From the NCBI GenBank assembly GCA_036924085.1, contig JAVGWX010000012.1, positions 5,845,478 through 5,909,477 of the forward strand: a stretch of DNA of 64,000 bases, written 5' to 3'. The notes below the pieces were generated by a model, which saw only the letters and a program-made list of their open reading frames with translations, was not told where the DNA came from and made no database searches. The DNA is from Ariolimax columbianus (Eukaryota; Mollusca; Gastropoda; Stylommatophora; Arionidae). Below, in pieces: positions 36,069-47,975 of this stretch; position 1 is the first letter of the stretch, and each line of letters starts with the position of its first letter. Position numbers and translations under genes: made by a program.

Positions 36069-37192
36069 AACTTCCTAATCCTCCCTCTCCCATCTAAATT
36101 AACAAAAATCTTCTCCAGGGGACGGGCGGGCGGTGGGGGGGGGGGGGGGGGGTGGATAAAGATCACTCTAGGATCAGAACTCCTCATTGACGCTGATGTA
36201 TGTCAAATGTTTTATGATGAAATGGGTAACTGTTTGCAAATTGTAAGTTTATTTGGATACATTTCTCATTTTAATTTGTATTCCAAATAAATAATTTGTA
36301 TGTGCAATGTGTATGTGCAATGTGTATGTGCAATGCGCTAAATGGGAAGTAAAATGGGGTGTGCATGCGATAGAAACCTCACCATAACAGAACAAGGGGC
36401 AGCCGATATTCACTACTACAAGAGTAAATACATGTTTAGGTACAGACTTCCTGCAAGTATTACAATGATATAGTTGCCAGGGACTGCTATCAAGAAAAAC
36501 CAGATGGGATAACTAGCCATTATTTATTACTGTATGTCTTGATCATCGTTATAAAACTAATGTAATCGTTTCTGTCGGTAAATCTCTAATAGAACTAACA
36601 AGGTTATCAGCACCTAGTGTTTCTGAAATATGTGAAATATTTTGACGTATATCCTGGATAGGCTATTCATGATACAGGCTACCGGTAACCATCTCTTGGT
36701 AGAAAACTGGTTTTAGTATTGGAACATTGTAAATATCAAGATATTATTGTTTGTTTGTCCTCCTAGCAGGGTCTTCGCATCCAGGCTGCCTAGGATAGAC
36801 GTGTAACCAAAAAGTTTAGAGCAGAGAACATATCAGAAACATCAGAAATATCATAGACAACTGAGGTCTGCATTTTCCAGTCGTGTCAATGATCTTTTCA
36901 GGCTCAAATTGGCTTGATCAGCCTTGAGCGAACACACAAACTCGACGATGCATCATGACACGTGATGATGTTGGTAGTCCTCATCGACGCCGATGGACCA
37001 ATTATTATTATTATCGTTTGTAGGTTTTGTTTGATAAAATATAAATAATGTCAGATGTGAACTTTTTGACCTGAGATTGTATAACGACGTCTGTGATTAC
37101 TGATCCCATTCAGCGTTCCTGCTGCAGCAGTTCGTACTCAACAAAATAGCTGACCAATAGGAAGCGGTGTTATTTGGTGAAGATTAACAAAC
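36069..37192. other. Intronic sequence with a long G run
   Basis: A GGGCGGGCGG motif followed by about 18 G occurs at 36122-36152. Otherwise AT-rich, with a triplicated TGTGCAATGTGTA near 36300. No exon found. Confidence 0.5.
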
Positions 37193-37318
37193 CTTGACAT
37201 AGAGGCTGTTTGTATCCACGTTGACAGGTGCATCCACCATTATATATATTACAATCGTTTTCACAGTGTTCTGGACATTCTTCTTCGCAGCTTCGACCAA
37301 ATCTGCCAGTTGTACAAT
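37193..37318 (-). CDS. EGF-like exon (single module)
   Basis: 126-bp exon, phase 1-1, between acceptor CATGTTTGTAG and donor CAAG|GTTTGT. Encodes CTTGRFGRSCEEECPEHC, then CNIYNGGCTCQRGYKQPLCQ, an eight-cysteine EGF-like module in the C-x-x-G-x-FG pattern of MEGF-type receptors. It lies between the two-module exon upstream (40307-40540) and the eleven-copy array downstream, and is not closely similar in sequence to the duplicated exon. Confidence 0.75.
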
Positions 37319-37889
37319 CTACAAACATGGATAGAAAAGTATGTGAAACATTCTGCACAAACAGGAATTATTAGAATAAACGTGAAATTTAGTAAATTTG
37401 TGAACTGTAATAGATAGCCGTAAAACAATGGTATATTCATATTCTGTCCATTAAAGATACCAAGCTCCCAATCTGGCAAAGAGCGGTGAATCAACTTTTA
37501 AGTTCACGCTCTGTAAATGAACTTTGAAACAAGCAGCACGCTTCTTCTCTGTCAATGAAAACATAAATCAAGCGAATAGTTAACTTTTGTAATGAACCAT
37601 GAAACAGTGATACTTGTATAGCACAATAAGTAATCAACCAGTCAAGTAGGAAGTTTAGAGTGTATCATATAATCCATGAAACAAGCCGATAGTTTACAAT
37701 GTACAATGTAGATCACGAGCCACGAAACAGTGTGGGACAGGCATATATATATATATATATTCAAACTTCTAGACAAAGAATAGAATCGTTTGAGTGAAAC
37801 TGTTACAGCAAGATCATCACAATACCCTGTACGAAAAAAAAGACAAATGCAGACATTCGGCAAGAGTTTCATTTAGAGGAGAAATCGTT
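37319..37889. other. Intronic sequence
   Basis: Contains a short (TA)n tract at 37742-37760. Open frames here are short and lack domain features. Confidence 0.4.
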
Positions 37890-38150
37890 TATCAATTCCA
37901 TTTTGACCAGAAATTGTAAATATTTTGGTCACACCAAGAGACACAACGGTTTTGAGAGGACAGTGATGGAGGTATGGTGCCAGGCAAAAGAGACAAGGGT
38001 ATATCAAGAAGACTATGGCACCAAGATATACAGTAATGCCTGGGTATGATTGTGGCAGAGGCTGAAGGTTTGGCAAGGGAAAGTTTCTTTCAGACAGACT
38101 GTGATGGGAGCGACGGTCTAAAAAGGACATGCTTCATGATGATGATATAT
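37890..38150 (+). mobile_element. 3' fragment of an RTE-like non-LTR element
   Basis: Plus-strand translation gives FGHTKRHNGFERTVMEV, then QEDYGT, then RQTVMGATV, matching the GHxxR...RRAVMGAT tail that follows the RT domain in RTE-like proteins. It ends with CATGATGATGATATATATAT. The RT core is absent. Confidence 0.6.
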
Positions 38151-38719
38151 ATATATCACGATACACATATCACCTATGAAAACGAGGATAGAGTCCAGCA
38201 GTTTTCAAACTACCCCTGATCTCAAGAGTGCTTGCGTCCTGAGTTGTCTCTAGCCGTCTCGACATGTATTGTTGCTGGTCCTATGTAACTTGGGCTTATA
38301 GAGTCAGGTTGATGACCAGTGGAGTTTATCTCACTATAATCTAAACACAGCGCAAGTTACTTTGTCAAGACAAACCCGTCCCATCATGTCCGAATCATCG
38401 TTTGCCAAAAGCAACTAAGTTAATATATAAATTAATAGTTTTGATCAGACTACCTATACATGCTTGGAGATTTTAATGCTCGGGTCGGTTCGGCCTTGAC
38501 CTCATGTTCAGATCGATTAGATAAATACGATAATGGGCGTTTGAAGGAAAGGGAGCACAATCTGCAGGAATTCAGCATCAAATACCATCTCTGTACACAA
38601 ACTTTGTCTCTGCAACAAAATAAACCTTAAGGCAACATTAAAACTTCCAAAATGCAGTTCTTGGCACCAGCTGGACTTTATTATTACCAGGAGGCATCAA
38701 CTGAATCCCACACTACTAA

Positions 38720-39815
38720 CATGTAGCTACCCGAGTGCTGGAGGCAACATCTCAACCCACACAACTAACATGTAGCTACCCGAGTGATGGAGGCAACATC
38801 TCAACCCACACAACTAACATGTAGCTACCCGAGTGATGGAGGCAACATCTCAACCCACACAACTAACATGTAGAGCTACCGGAGTGATGGAGGCAACATC
38901 TCAATCCACACAACTAACATGTAGCTACCCGAGTGCTGGAGGCAACATCTCAACCCACACAACTAACATGTCTACCCGAGTGCTGGAGGCAACATCTCAA
39001 TCCACACAACTAACATGTAGCTACCCGAGTGCTGGAGGCAACATCTCAATCCACACAACTAACATGTAGCTACCCGAGTGATGGAGGCAACATCTCAACC
39101 CACACAACTAACATGTAGCTACCCGAGTGATGGAGGCAACATCTCAACCCACACAACTAACATGTAGCTACCCGAGTGCTGGAGGCAACATCTCAACCCA
39201 CACAACTAACATGTAGAGCTACCGGAGTGATGGAGGCAACATCTCAATCCACACAACTAACATGTAGCTACCCGAGTGCTGGAGGCAACATCTCAACCCA
39301 CACAACTAACATGTAGCTACCCGAGTGATGGAGGCAACATCTCAACCCACACAACTAACATGTAGCTACCCGAGTGATGGAGGCAACATCTCAACCCACA
39401 CAGCTAACATGTAGAGCTACCCGAGTGATGGAGGCAACATCTCAATCCACACAACTAACATGTAGCTACCCGAGTGCTGGAGGCAACATCTCAATCCACA
39501 CAACTAACATGTAGCTACCCGAGTGCTGGAGGCAACATCTCAATCCACCCAACTAACATGTAGCTAGCTACCCGAGTGCTGGAGGCAACATCTCAATCCC
39601 ACACAACTAACATATAGCTAGCTACCCGAGTGCTGGAGGAAACATCTCAATCACACACAGCTAACATGTCTACCCGAGTGCTGGAGGCAACATCTCAATC
39701 CCACACAACTAACATGTAGCTACCCGAGTGCTGGAGGCAACATCTCAATCCACACAACTAACATGTAGCTAGCTACCCGAGTGATGGAGGCAACATCTCA
39801 ACCCACACAACTAAC
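38720..39815. repeat. 49-bp minisatellite, about 22 copies
   Basis: Unit GTAGCTACCCGAGTGATGGA then GGCAACATCTCAACCCACAC then AACTAACAT, with GTGATGG/GTGCTGG alternation and occasional AGCTAGCTACC insertions. Confidence 0.95.
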
Positions 39816-39817
39816 AA

Positions 39818-39905
39818 TAATAGTAGCCGTGACATCAATGACTTATCGTTGTACAACACTAATAGTAGCCGTGACATCAATGACTTATCGTTGTACAACA
39901 CTAAT
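39818..39905. repeat. 42-bp tandem duplicate
   Basis: Two perfect copies of AATAGTAGCCGTGACATCAA followed by TGACTTATCGTTGTACAACACT. Confidence 0.9.
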
Positions 39906-39985
39906 TAGAGTACTATCAGTCAATCATCTTTTAATACTGATAAGTAGCTTTGAACCGTGAACCCAAATATAGGTGAACTGAGACG

Positions 39986-40183
39986 CTAGTCCAGACATGC
40001 GCAAAGTACTGACCAGGACGTCGCGTCAGGCTCAGGCACAATACAATTACCAAGACCACAATTTATCTTCCATGTAGCGTTCACTGGAAACAAGGCATTC
40101 TGGCTGACGAGGTATGGATCGATGTGATGCCCGTAGTAGTGAGTAGATGAGGCCAAGCATAACACAACCATCAGTGTGGGCAT
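39986..40183 (-). CDS. Hypothetical 65-residue frame with signal-like start
   Basis: The frame from ATG at 40183 begins MPTLMVVLCLASSTHYYG, which looks like a short signal peptide, and ends VLCACLD with four cysteines and an NAT sequon. It lies in the intron between two EGF exons, on the same strand. A donor-like CTG|GTCAGT near its end would make it a possible first exon. I know no family for it and it may be chance. Confidence 0.2.
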   Translation of the reverse strand: MPTLMVVLCLASSTHYYGHHIDPYLVSQNALFPVNATWKINCGLGNCIVPEPDATSWSVLCACLD

Positions 40184-40306
40184 TAAACAAGAACAACCAA
40201 AATATATCAGAGTAGAAAATGTTGAGTATTTAATCAAATAAAAAATAACTAGAAGTATATACATAGATTGAGTTGTATCCATCATAAAGTATATCTATCA
40301 GTTTAC

Positions 40307-40540
40307 TTGAATCGCATGTGCGTCCCATCCTTCCCTCAGGACATAGATAACACCGTCCTGACCGATAAAGACAACTGTCGTTCCCACACAAGGGACACGT
40401 TTGTGCGCACTGATACCCAAAAAAGCCTTTTGGACATCCTGGGGCACAGATTCCTGTTACATTATTGCACACCTCGTGACCACGACATTTGCAGTCCATG
40501 TCGCAGGAATAACTATACTTTCCATCACCACATAAAGGCT
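40307..40540 (-). CDS. EGF-like exon (two modules)
   Basis: 234-bp exon, phase 1-1, between acceptor TTTTCTACTTGCAG and donor TCAA|GTAAAC. Encodes about 78 residues: PLCGDGKYSYSCDMDCKC, then CNNVTGICAPGCPKGFFGYQ, then CPLCGNDSCLYRSGRC, ending GRMGRTCDS. The spacing C-x-x-G-FFG-x-x-C and CNNVTG...C is typical of tandem EGF modules in MEGF10/SCARF/CED-1-like receptors. Its donor GTAAAC is closer to consensus than those in the duplicated array. Confidence 0.8.
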
Positions 40541-41959
40541 CTGCAAGTAGAAAAACAACAGAAGGTTCTAGTTATCTAGCTAACATAACATGCTGGTATA
40601 TCAGTTAGATGCACACAGCGATATAGTGAGACATACGGTGGTTGAACTACACAGCAGGTTACAATATGGTGTGTCAGATTATTGTAAAACAGTATGTCTG
40701 TAGCAGGTCACTCTCTTATCTACTTTCATTCTTACAACGTTCGCTCTTTTACTTACTCATACCTCTAACTAGAACACTCTGACAATCAACTATTGAAACT
40801 GCAGCAGTATCAATCAATGTTTATTTTACAAACAATTAATAGTATCTGAAGCTATTGTGAGTTAAGAGTCTCCTGCAAGTAACACAGGTCTTTCTCTTGT
40901 ACTAGTAGAGCCTCGGGTCCTATCACTTTGGTCGATTCTAGATAACGCTCTTACTACTTTTTCACAGTCTCATCTAACAAACGTTGACACGGTCTAATTA
41001 GCTAGATAACTGGTTCTTATCCGGTGCCAACCATCTCGTCCTTGCTGGTCTGGAGCCCGCCTCTCCTATTCCTCTGCTTGTGTAGCATCTGTGTCGTCTA
41101 ATTAACCTGAAATCTCGTCATGAAGTCAGAAACTATGCGGCAAATACAGCGGTTCTTGCATCGGTGGGGGGCTCTTCAATCAGGAGTAACGCCTTTGATG
41201 CCTCGGGTTCTCGTGTCAACCACAATGGTTCATATACTGTTGGTGTCAGACCAAGAGCAACACTTTTGTTATAATGGGTTTTTGGGGCGACAACTTCGTG
41301 TTTAATGAAAACACTTCTCTTTCTGAGTTATATGCAGTCGATAACCATTGAAGGATTTAGAGTCAACGTCAGTTGTGACAAAGTTTCAGCGACAATCCAC
41401 CACGACATAACACGCAGTCAAATGCTCACAATTGCTGGTTTGGGTTGAGTCTTTACCATTCAAGCAAGTGCTTGGTCAAGATCTTTCCTCTCAGTGACTA
41501 GAGTCGGCTTCTGTGACTTCACAGTTATCCTTCTACTGTTGTACTATCTGCATGGTGGTCTGTTCTGTGGTCAAATGTATATAATACCCTGATTCTCCAA
41601 CTCCTTTACTGCATTCTCATTTGGGTACATGTCGTCTATCTCTGTTCAGTTTTGGAGCGTAAACTTTCTCTGAGCTACGGTAAGACTCAAGAAAGAGTAC
41701 CTTATCTGGAACTTTCTATGTGACCTTTAAAGGTCGTGGGATTTCTCATCTATGTGTCCATTTTGGGACAGAGACTGTGATCATTTTATTTTGACTGGGT
41801 ACGCTCTTAAAATGGCCATTGTAGAAGAGTCCAGAAGATGACAAATGTATTAACTGTAGCCCTGAGTAGGGTTCTAATGTTATTGGTGGGTACTTTGACC
41901 GGTGTTACATTTGATTCCCTGGCCCTTGTCACCTATGTAGCTCTGTAACATTTGACATT
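40541..41959. other. Intronic sequence, nothing recognised
   Basis: No tandem repeats and no convincing exon on either strand. Short frames are not supported. Confidence 0.4.
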
Positions 41960-42382
41960 TTAGAACTGGTCAAACCCTTACCACTTATGTCCGATACTAG
42001 AACTGGTCAAACTCCTACCACTTCGGTCAGATACTAGAACTGGTCAAACCCCTACCACTTATGTCCGATACTAGAACTGGTCAAACCCCTACCACTTATG
42101 TCCGATACTAGAACTGGTCAAACCCCTACCACTTATGTCCGATACTAGAACTGGTTAAACCTCTACCACTTATGTCCGAAACTAGAACTGGCCAAACCCC
42201 TACCATTTATGTCCGATACTAGAACTGGTCAAACCCCTACCACTTATGTCCGATACTAGAACTGGTCAAACCCCTACCACTTATGTCCGATACTAGAACT
42301 GGTCAAACCCCTACCACTTATGTCCGATACTAGAACTGGTCAAACCCCTACCACTTATGTCCGATACTAGAACTGGTCAAAC
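41960..42382. repeat. 37-bp minisatellite, about 11 copies
   Basis: Unit ACTGGTCAAACCCCTACCAC then TTATGTCCGATACTAGA. The first units are the most diverged. Confidence 0.95.
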
Positions 42383-43439
42383 TGAAACCCACCCCCAAAC
42401 TAGCCAAGTTCTCTACGTTCGTTGTGAACCCTTTGCCTGTCGTTTCCTTTGTTGACCTAGTGTCAAAACGGTTATTTACTCTGGGGTGACCTGCGTTCGT
42501 CCAATACATTCATGCAACCTTTGTTTCTTATAGTCACCAGCCCAATCTCCCCTACCCTAAACGCATATGCTCCAGCTGTATCTTTAACAAAATGACAGCA
42601 TAAACTACTCTAATTTAAACATCTCTTGTGGAACCCAACATGGCAACCTAACTTCCAATAATTTTCACAATGGCTTGTGGCACTGATTTTTTACGTGATG
42701 AGTTGAACAACCCCATGAACAACTTTCCTTTATCGCATGTTAAGATATGCATGGAAGGAAACAGTGGGCCTATTCGTAGCCTTCTTTAGAATGTTCCATC
42801 ACCTTGGTAAACGGTCCTTTACAAGGCGACCCCAACCAGCTAGAAGATGGATCTCAGAACTCAATTATAACCATTTATTGTTTATTCCAGCATCTATTTA
42901 TAAAACTTAACCAATCCTTCTGAAACATGTACTTTCTATGTTCTATATATCGTGTGCTTCTACATTTTCACAAATTTTTTCTACGAAATGCGCAGTTCCA
43001 TCTTACAGTTCCTAAAACACATGAACTACATTAAAAAGAGCATTATATGGAATTTAATGTAGAAAATCTCATTCGAATTGGGGATACGCCTTTGTCCAAA
43101 TAAAGGCAATTTTTTTTAAAAATTTACAGTAAATTATTTTCTCCAGGGACAAAATAATTCCGTTGCTAACAAAAATTAAAAGAAAATGGCAAAACCTGAC
43201 ACGATGTAAATTATTTAGTCGTCGGGATATTGAAAAGATAAATCCACGTACAAAAAATCACGTTTTTGGTGTAAGGGTTATTGAGATATTAGACATTTGA
43301 CGCCGATCAATGTGAAATGGACAATAGTTGACACATGAAAGTTTCGTCATTTAGTCGGCCGTCTTTCCGTGGGGTTTCTCAATGAGTCCGAAGGCCTCTA
43401 TTTAGAGATGACCATGGAAAGCACCTTTTGTAGTTTTAA

Positions 43440-43750
43440 TTTGGTATCTCTATTATTCATATAAAAACGTAGTACGGGTGGGACAACACAGGCGTAGCGT
43501 CTCAAATTATATTCTCATAAAAAACAGGCAGAGAAGAAGCATAACATATTCTAGGGTTATTCCTAACATATGTATGGAAACTGACCATCGACCAGTCGTG
43601 CTGACACAAGTACTTCCACACAGGACGAATCTGAAGATGGTCAAACCAGATTTGGTAACAAACCGTCAAAAGCTAGTTGAGGACGATGTAGGGAATAGTT
43701 TATATAGAGAAGTAACAAATGGGCCACTTTCGCGACTTTTCATTTAAACC
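43440..43750 (+). mobile_element. Endonuclease-end fragment of a non-LTR element
   Basis: Plus-strand frame with SNYILIKNRQRRSI, RVIPNICMETDHRPVVLT and LVTNRQKLVEDDV. The YIL...RR...RVIP...TDHRPV pattern is the C-terminal end of APE-type endonucleases in Jockey/RTE-like elements. RT sequence is not present downstream. Confidence 0.6.
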
Positions 43751-44009
43751 TGAGGCTGAAAGAAACAAACAGGACAAGCGAAAATAATAAGAAGGTTCTT
43801 TCTAAGCGCTGTGGAACAAAGAACCTACGACAACTACATTGTTATTTTGGTACTTTTCCAAGCAGCTACAATTATTTTCAGTCTTTCTACCTCGTATTTG
43901 ACAGGTGCATTTTAACCTTTTCTGATGATATTTAAGACCAAGTCTTTTCTTAGGTGTGTGTCTTTTTCAGTGTGCTCTGAGACCTACAGCATTTAACCTG
44001 TTCTCATTC

Positions 44010-44145
44010 CCATTCTATCCACCCATGTCCATTCTATCCTCCCATTTCCATTCTATCCACCCATTTCCATTCTATCCACCAATTTCCATTCTATCCACCA
44101 ATTTCTATTCTATCCACCCATATCCATTCTATCCACCCATTTCCA
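44010..44145. repeat. 19-bp tandem repeat, about 7 copies
   Basis: CCATTCTATCCACCCATTT with CCAATTT and CCCATAT variants. Confidence 0.9.
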
Positions 44146-44237
44146 GCCTGATTCAGAGAGTTCCCAATAAATTGATTCTCAGCCATATTTGCAGCCTCAC
44201 CCTGTTCGTACATCGTAGGATGGCTGCAGCTACTAAA

Positions 44238-44715
44238 CTCGATGCAGGTTCTAACACAAAGTGGTCAGTCAGCGATGCAGGTTCTAACACAAAGTGGTCA
44301 GTCAGCGATGCAGGTTCTAACACAAAGTGGTCAGTCAGCGATGCAGGTTCTAACACAAAGTGGTCAGTCAGCGATGCAGGTTCTAACACAAAGTGGTCAG
44401 TCAGCGATGCAGGTTCTAACACAATAGCGATCAGTCAGCGATGCAGGCCTTAACACAATAGCGGTCAGTCAGCGATGCAGGTTCTAACACAAAGCGGTCA
44501 GTCAGCGATGCAGGTTCTAACACAAAGTGGTCAGTCAGCGATGCAGGTTCTAACACAAAGTGGTCAGTCAGCGATGCAGGTTCTAACACAAAGTGGTCTG
44601 TCAGCGATGCGGGTTCTAACACAAAGTGGTCAGTCAGCGATGCAGGTTCTAACACAAAGTGGTCTGTCAGCGATGCAGGTTCTAACACAAAGTGGTCAGT
44701 CAGCGATGCAGGTTA
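44238..44715. repeat. 33-bp minisatellite, about 14 copies
   Basis: Unit GATGCAGGTTCTAACACAAA then GTGGTCAGTCAGC. As the period is a multiple of three it leaves in-frame 11-residue peptide repeats open on both strands (MQVLTQSGQSA on plus, LEPASLTDHFV on minus). Two units carry AATAGC variants that shift nothing in length. I do not treat it as coding. Confidence 0.9.
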
Positions 44716-45042
44716 ATTGGGGTTTTGTCTACATCGCTTAATTAACCCTATTAACACAGGATGGTCTACTGCCTTGTTAAGTTGAGTTATTCTTTCCAGC
44801 TTATTCATATATTTTAATGTTCTTACGTCTTAAGGTTTCTAACGGAAGAAGTAGTCAGTGCCATGCACAACCCTTCTTAGCCGTCTCTTACCACGGCTTG
44901 GCAAGTTCACAATACAATATTCTTTCTACGCGTCTTTGAGCCCGGCAACACTCGAGCTTATTTCTCTTTCATTCCTTATGTGTCACTCATAAATGTACCA
45001 ACAATCACATGCATTAACAAAATGTTAAGAGTTTGTACATAC

Positions 45043-45285
45043 CGCCAAAAACTTGTAACTCACACACAGACAGAATGGTTTTATTTTCTGCCGCTTTGAT
45101 TTCAATAATCTTAACCTGAGTCATCGGCATTACAAGATCGTAGACATCTGACACGGACGATGTATCTGTGAAGACATCTATCTCATCCCCTTGTGTGTCA
45201 AATGTGTTTAAAGTAAACCCTTGTAGTCTGTCGCTAAAATCTTTTTTGAAAGTAGAGACATTACATATGACAATAGACGTGAAAC
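45043..45285 (-). CDS. FTP/fucolectin-like domain, second exon
   Basis: 243-bp exon, phase 1-1, acceptor AATCATATCAG and donor GGCG|GTATGT. Encodes GFTSIVICNVSTFKKDF, then DRLQGFTLNTFDTQGDEID, and ends SVCELQVFGG. RLxGFxL and CELQVFG are hallmark end motifs of FTP (fucolectin, tachylectin-4, pentraxin) and F5/8-type lectin domains. Its first codon completes a Gly with the last base of the exon at 51663, giving a continuous IYNRDGFTS. Confidence 0.8.
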
Positions 45286-45924
45286 CTGATATGATTTGTG
45301 TGTCTGTATAAGTCGTTTGTACTGTCTGTCATGTGTCTAATACAAGTTCTTACAATCGACATCTTGAAAGATGTGGTATTTATAAACCAGTACGGTTAAA
45401 AGGAAAGACATGTGTTGGATCTGTATATCCTGACACACGGGGAGGAAGCTACGAGGGGAGGTTACAAAAACACCAAGCTGTGAACAAGGGAAAAGGTGAA
45501 TAAATCAACTAGTGTTTTTGGCGGAGCTAAATGAAAAGGCCGAAATGACCAGGTGTGAATTGGTAGAATGTGGCCCTAGTAGCCTAAGTTCCAATAGGAT
45601 TAGTTGCAATGGAACTCATTCTTTTTGTTTAACGACAGATCAACAAGAAAAGCGTCGAAGCAATTCCATACGGGGCATCAAGAAAACAAATAGCTTCAAG
45701 TAGTCATAATGTTTAGCTCATGGTTATGGATCAAGCAATCGATGGAGGGCAGCCCAACATTACGATCCTCCATGTAGTGTGAACATGTTCAGTACTCGCC
45801 CCTGCCTATCACGTTTGGCTGACCGGCGCTGGTACCGGTCATGACAACTAGAATTTGCAATGACGAACAAATAATTGCGGTTTTTTTTTTTTTTTAATGA
45901 TTAAATTGCGGGAAATAGTTATGT
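45286..45924. other. Intronic sequence before the retroelement
   Basis: No gene recognised. A T run of about 15 at 45881-45895 lies just left of the element's 3' end and could be a remnant of a poly(A) tail on the minus strand. Confidence 0.4.
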
Positions 45925-47751
45925 GAATCGGTTGAGCGGTCATTTTCCCGGTACCACAAGTGCATTCGTCAGTCCTACCTATCTTCAGTTATTGAATAGG
46001 TGGTACCTCAGTCTGTTGTGGCCCGTGCGGAGTTTGAAGACCACGACCTGCTCTCTTCTGTTCAATTGGTAATAGGCATCGATTTTTTGTGTAGCCAGTA
46101 TGTTCTGTTTCCTATTTGGCCATGTATTTGGCTCTAATAAGCCTTTTGGACTCTTCGTAAGTCACACTAGAATCTGGTTATGGTAGTCTTTTGCTAGTCT
46201 GACTGCCTCATCGTTGCCTTGGATGCTACAGTGGGATGGAACCCACTGTACCACTACTCTTTTTGGTGCGACCTGCTGGCATAGTTGACAGAGTACTGCT
46301 CTTAATTCATTAAGTTCAGTATTTTTCTGGCTTTTCAGTGCTGTGACTACGGCCAGTGCATCTGTAAGCAGGACTATGTGGCTTTCATTCCTTTTACCTG
46401 TCACCATTTCTTCCACTGCCGCCCTCAGTGCCTCTGCCTCCGCTCTGAAATTGCTTGTGTATTTTCCAGTAGCGAATGACAGCGTTATTTTTCTGCCATT
46501 TCGTAGGCTCAGGAATGCTCCTGCCCCTCCGTTCTGTGTTGTATTTGTTACGGAACCGTCGGTGTATGCATGGGTCCAGTCCATGCTTGGGTAGTTTTCC
46601 GTAATCAAACTCAGGGTAGTATCTCTTCTTTCTTTCTTTTTCAGACTGGCAGTTTTTGTTTCTAATACCTGGTATATTTTCTACCACCTCTGGAAATATA
46701 TACTGCTTCCAGGTAGGTTTTCGTACAGTAGGGATGGGCTTTGGTGTGGTTAGTGCGTTCATAGGGTCTTCGTGCATCTTTGATTTGGCTATTTCTGCAA
46801 AGTTTCTTCGATTTAGCTTCCCATTTCCGAAATTGTTTAGTCTCTGGTACATTGGTGGTCAGTCAGTCTTCTGAGTTTCTCTGATTGCTGCTGGGCTCTG
46901 CAGTCTCTTCTGTCGGCCATGGATTGCAGTTTTGTAATCTTTTCAAGTTCTACAATTGGCGTTGACTTCATGCCTCCTGTTATAACTCTCATGGCTTGGT
47001 TTTGGAGTTTGCTAACTTTATCGAAGTTCGCCTTTGCTGCTGTTGTCCATGCCGCAATGCCATACTCGAGAACTGGTCTCACTCTTCCAGTGTACAGTTT
47101 CTTTAGTATGCTTTCGTCTGCTCCCCAGTTTGTGCCAGCAAGTTTCCTCATGATTGCCATTTTTTCTCTGGCTCTCATTCGGTTTATCTCGATCTGACTT
47201 TTCCATGTCATGCGCCGATCAAATGTGACTCCCAGATAGTTTGGGTTGTCGTTTGGCTGAAGGTATTTGCCGTTTAGACTTAATTTGGTGTTTTGGGGTT
47301 TGATTGAAAGCGAGAATATTGTACATGTGGTTTTGTCCTCGTTTATTTTGACCAGCCATGAGTTCGCCCACTCTTCCAGCGATGTTATGGCCTGCTGTAT
47401 CCGATTTCTTGCTATGGTGAGATTCTTTTCAGAGGTCCACATAGCCAGATCGTCTGCAAACATTGAGCTATGAACTCTTCTTGGTATATTCTCTATAACT
47501 TCATTTATATACACCAGGAAGAGTGTGGGTGACAGTACTCCCCCTTGGGGTACTCCCTGCTCAAGTGTCACCTTTTTTGCTCATCTGCCCTTGTACTTGG
47601 ACTCTGGCCGTTCTGTTTTTGAGGTAGTGGTTGATCCACTTGTACATTTTCCCACAAACATCACTTCTTCTTAGCTTGACTAAGTCCATCTTTCCAGAGC
47701 CCCAGATCCCCAACCTGTCGAAGCCTCCCATTGCAATCGTGCTGTGATTTT
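45925..47751 (-). mobile_element. RT-RNase H non-LTR retrotransposon, copy 1, truncated both ends
   Basis: Closely related to the element at 62105-64000, but starting inside the RT domain (near GKMDLVKLRRSDVCGKMY) and ending inside the C-terminal zinc-knuckle region. Its right edge abuts a 28S rRNA fragment with no spacer. Belongs to the RNase H-bearing Jockey/I/R1-like group. Confidence 0.85.
46162..47690 (-). pseudogene. RT-RNase H polyprotein, frameshifted
   Basis: Broken into frames 46837-47571 (RT: GVPQGG, FADDLA, YLGVTFDRRMTW), 46394-46852 and 46162-46608 (RNase H: YTDGS, FRAEAEAL, LLTDAL, WVPSHC). Relative to the right-hand copy there is one extra A in the AGCAAAAAAGGTGAC run (47570-47580), an indel near 46854 at the MYQRL region, a 4-bp insertion in a TTTC run near 46630, and a deletion near 46185 that removes the VRLAKDY flank. 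It is inactive. Confidence 0.85.
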
Positions 47752-47975
47752 GGGCGGGATTCTGGCTTAGAGGCGTTCAGCAATAATCCCTCACATGGTA
47801 GCCTCGCGCCGTTGGCTTGTCAGCCTAGTACGTGAACCAGATGTATGCGGCTCCTCTCGAGTTGAGCAGGATTACCGTAGCAACGCCCTGTCATTAGTAG
47901 GGTAAAACTGACCTGTCTTCCTAGGGTCTATTTCCAGCACCCGTTCACTATTTGACCAGACGTATCAATAGTGGG
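47752..47975 (-). rRNA. 28S rRNA 3' fragment, degenerate
   Basis: On the minus strand it reads GACAGGTCAGTTTTACCCTA, GGTAATCCTGCTCAA, GAGGCTACCATGTGAGGGAT and CTGAACGCCTCTAAGCCAGA, ending AATCCCGCCC. These are the universally conserved 28S blocks just before the 3' end. Changes such as CTCAACTCGAGAGGA for CTCAGTACGAGAGGA hit the conserved core, so it is a pseudo-fragment. Confidence 0.85.
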
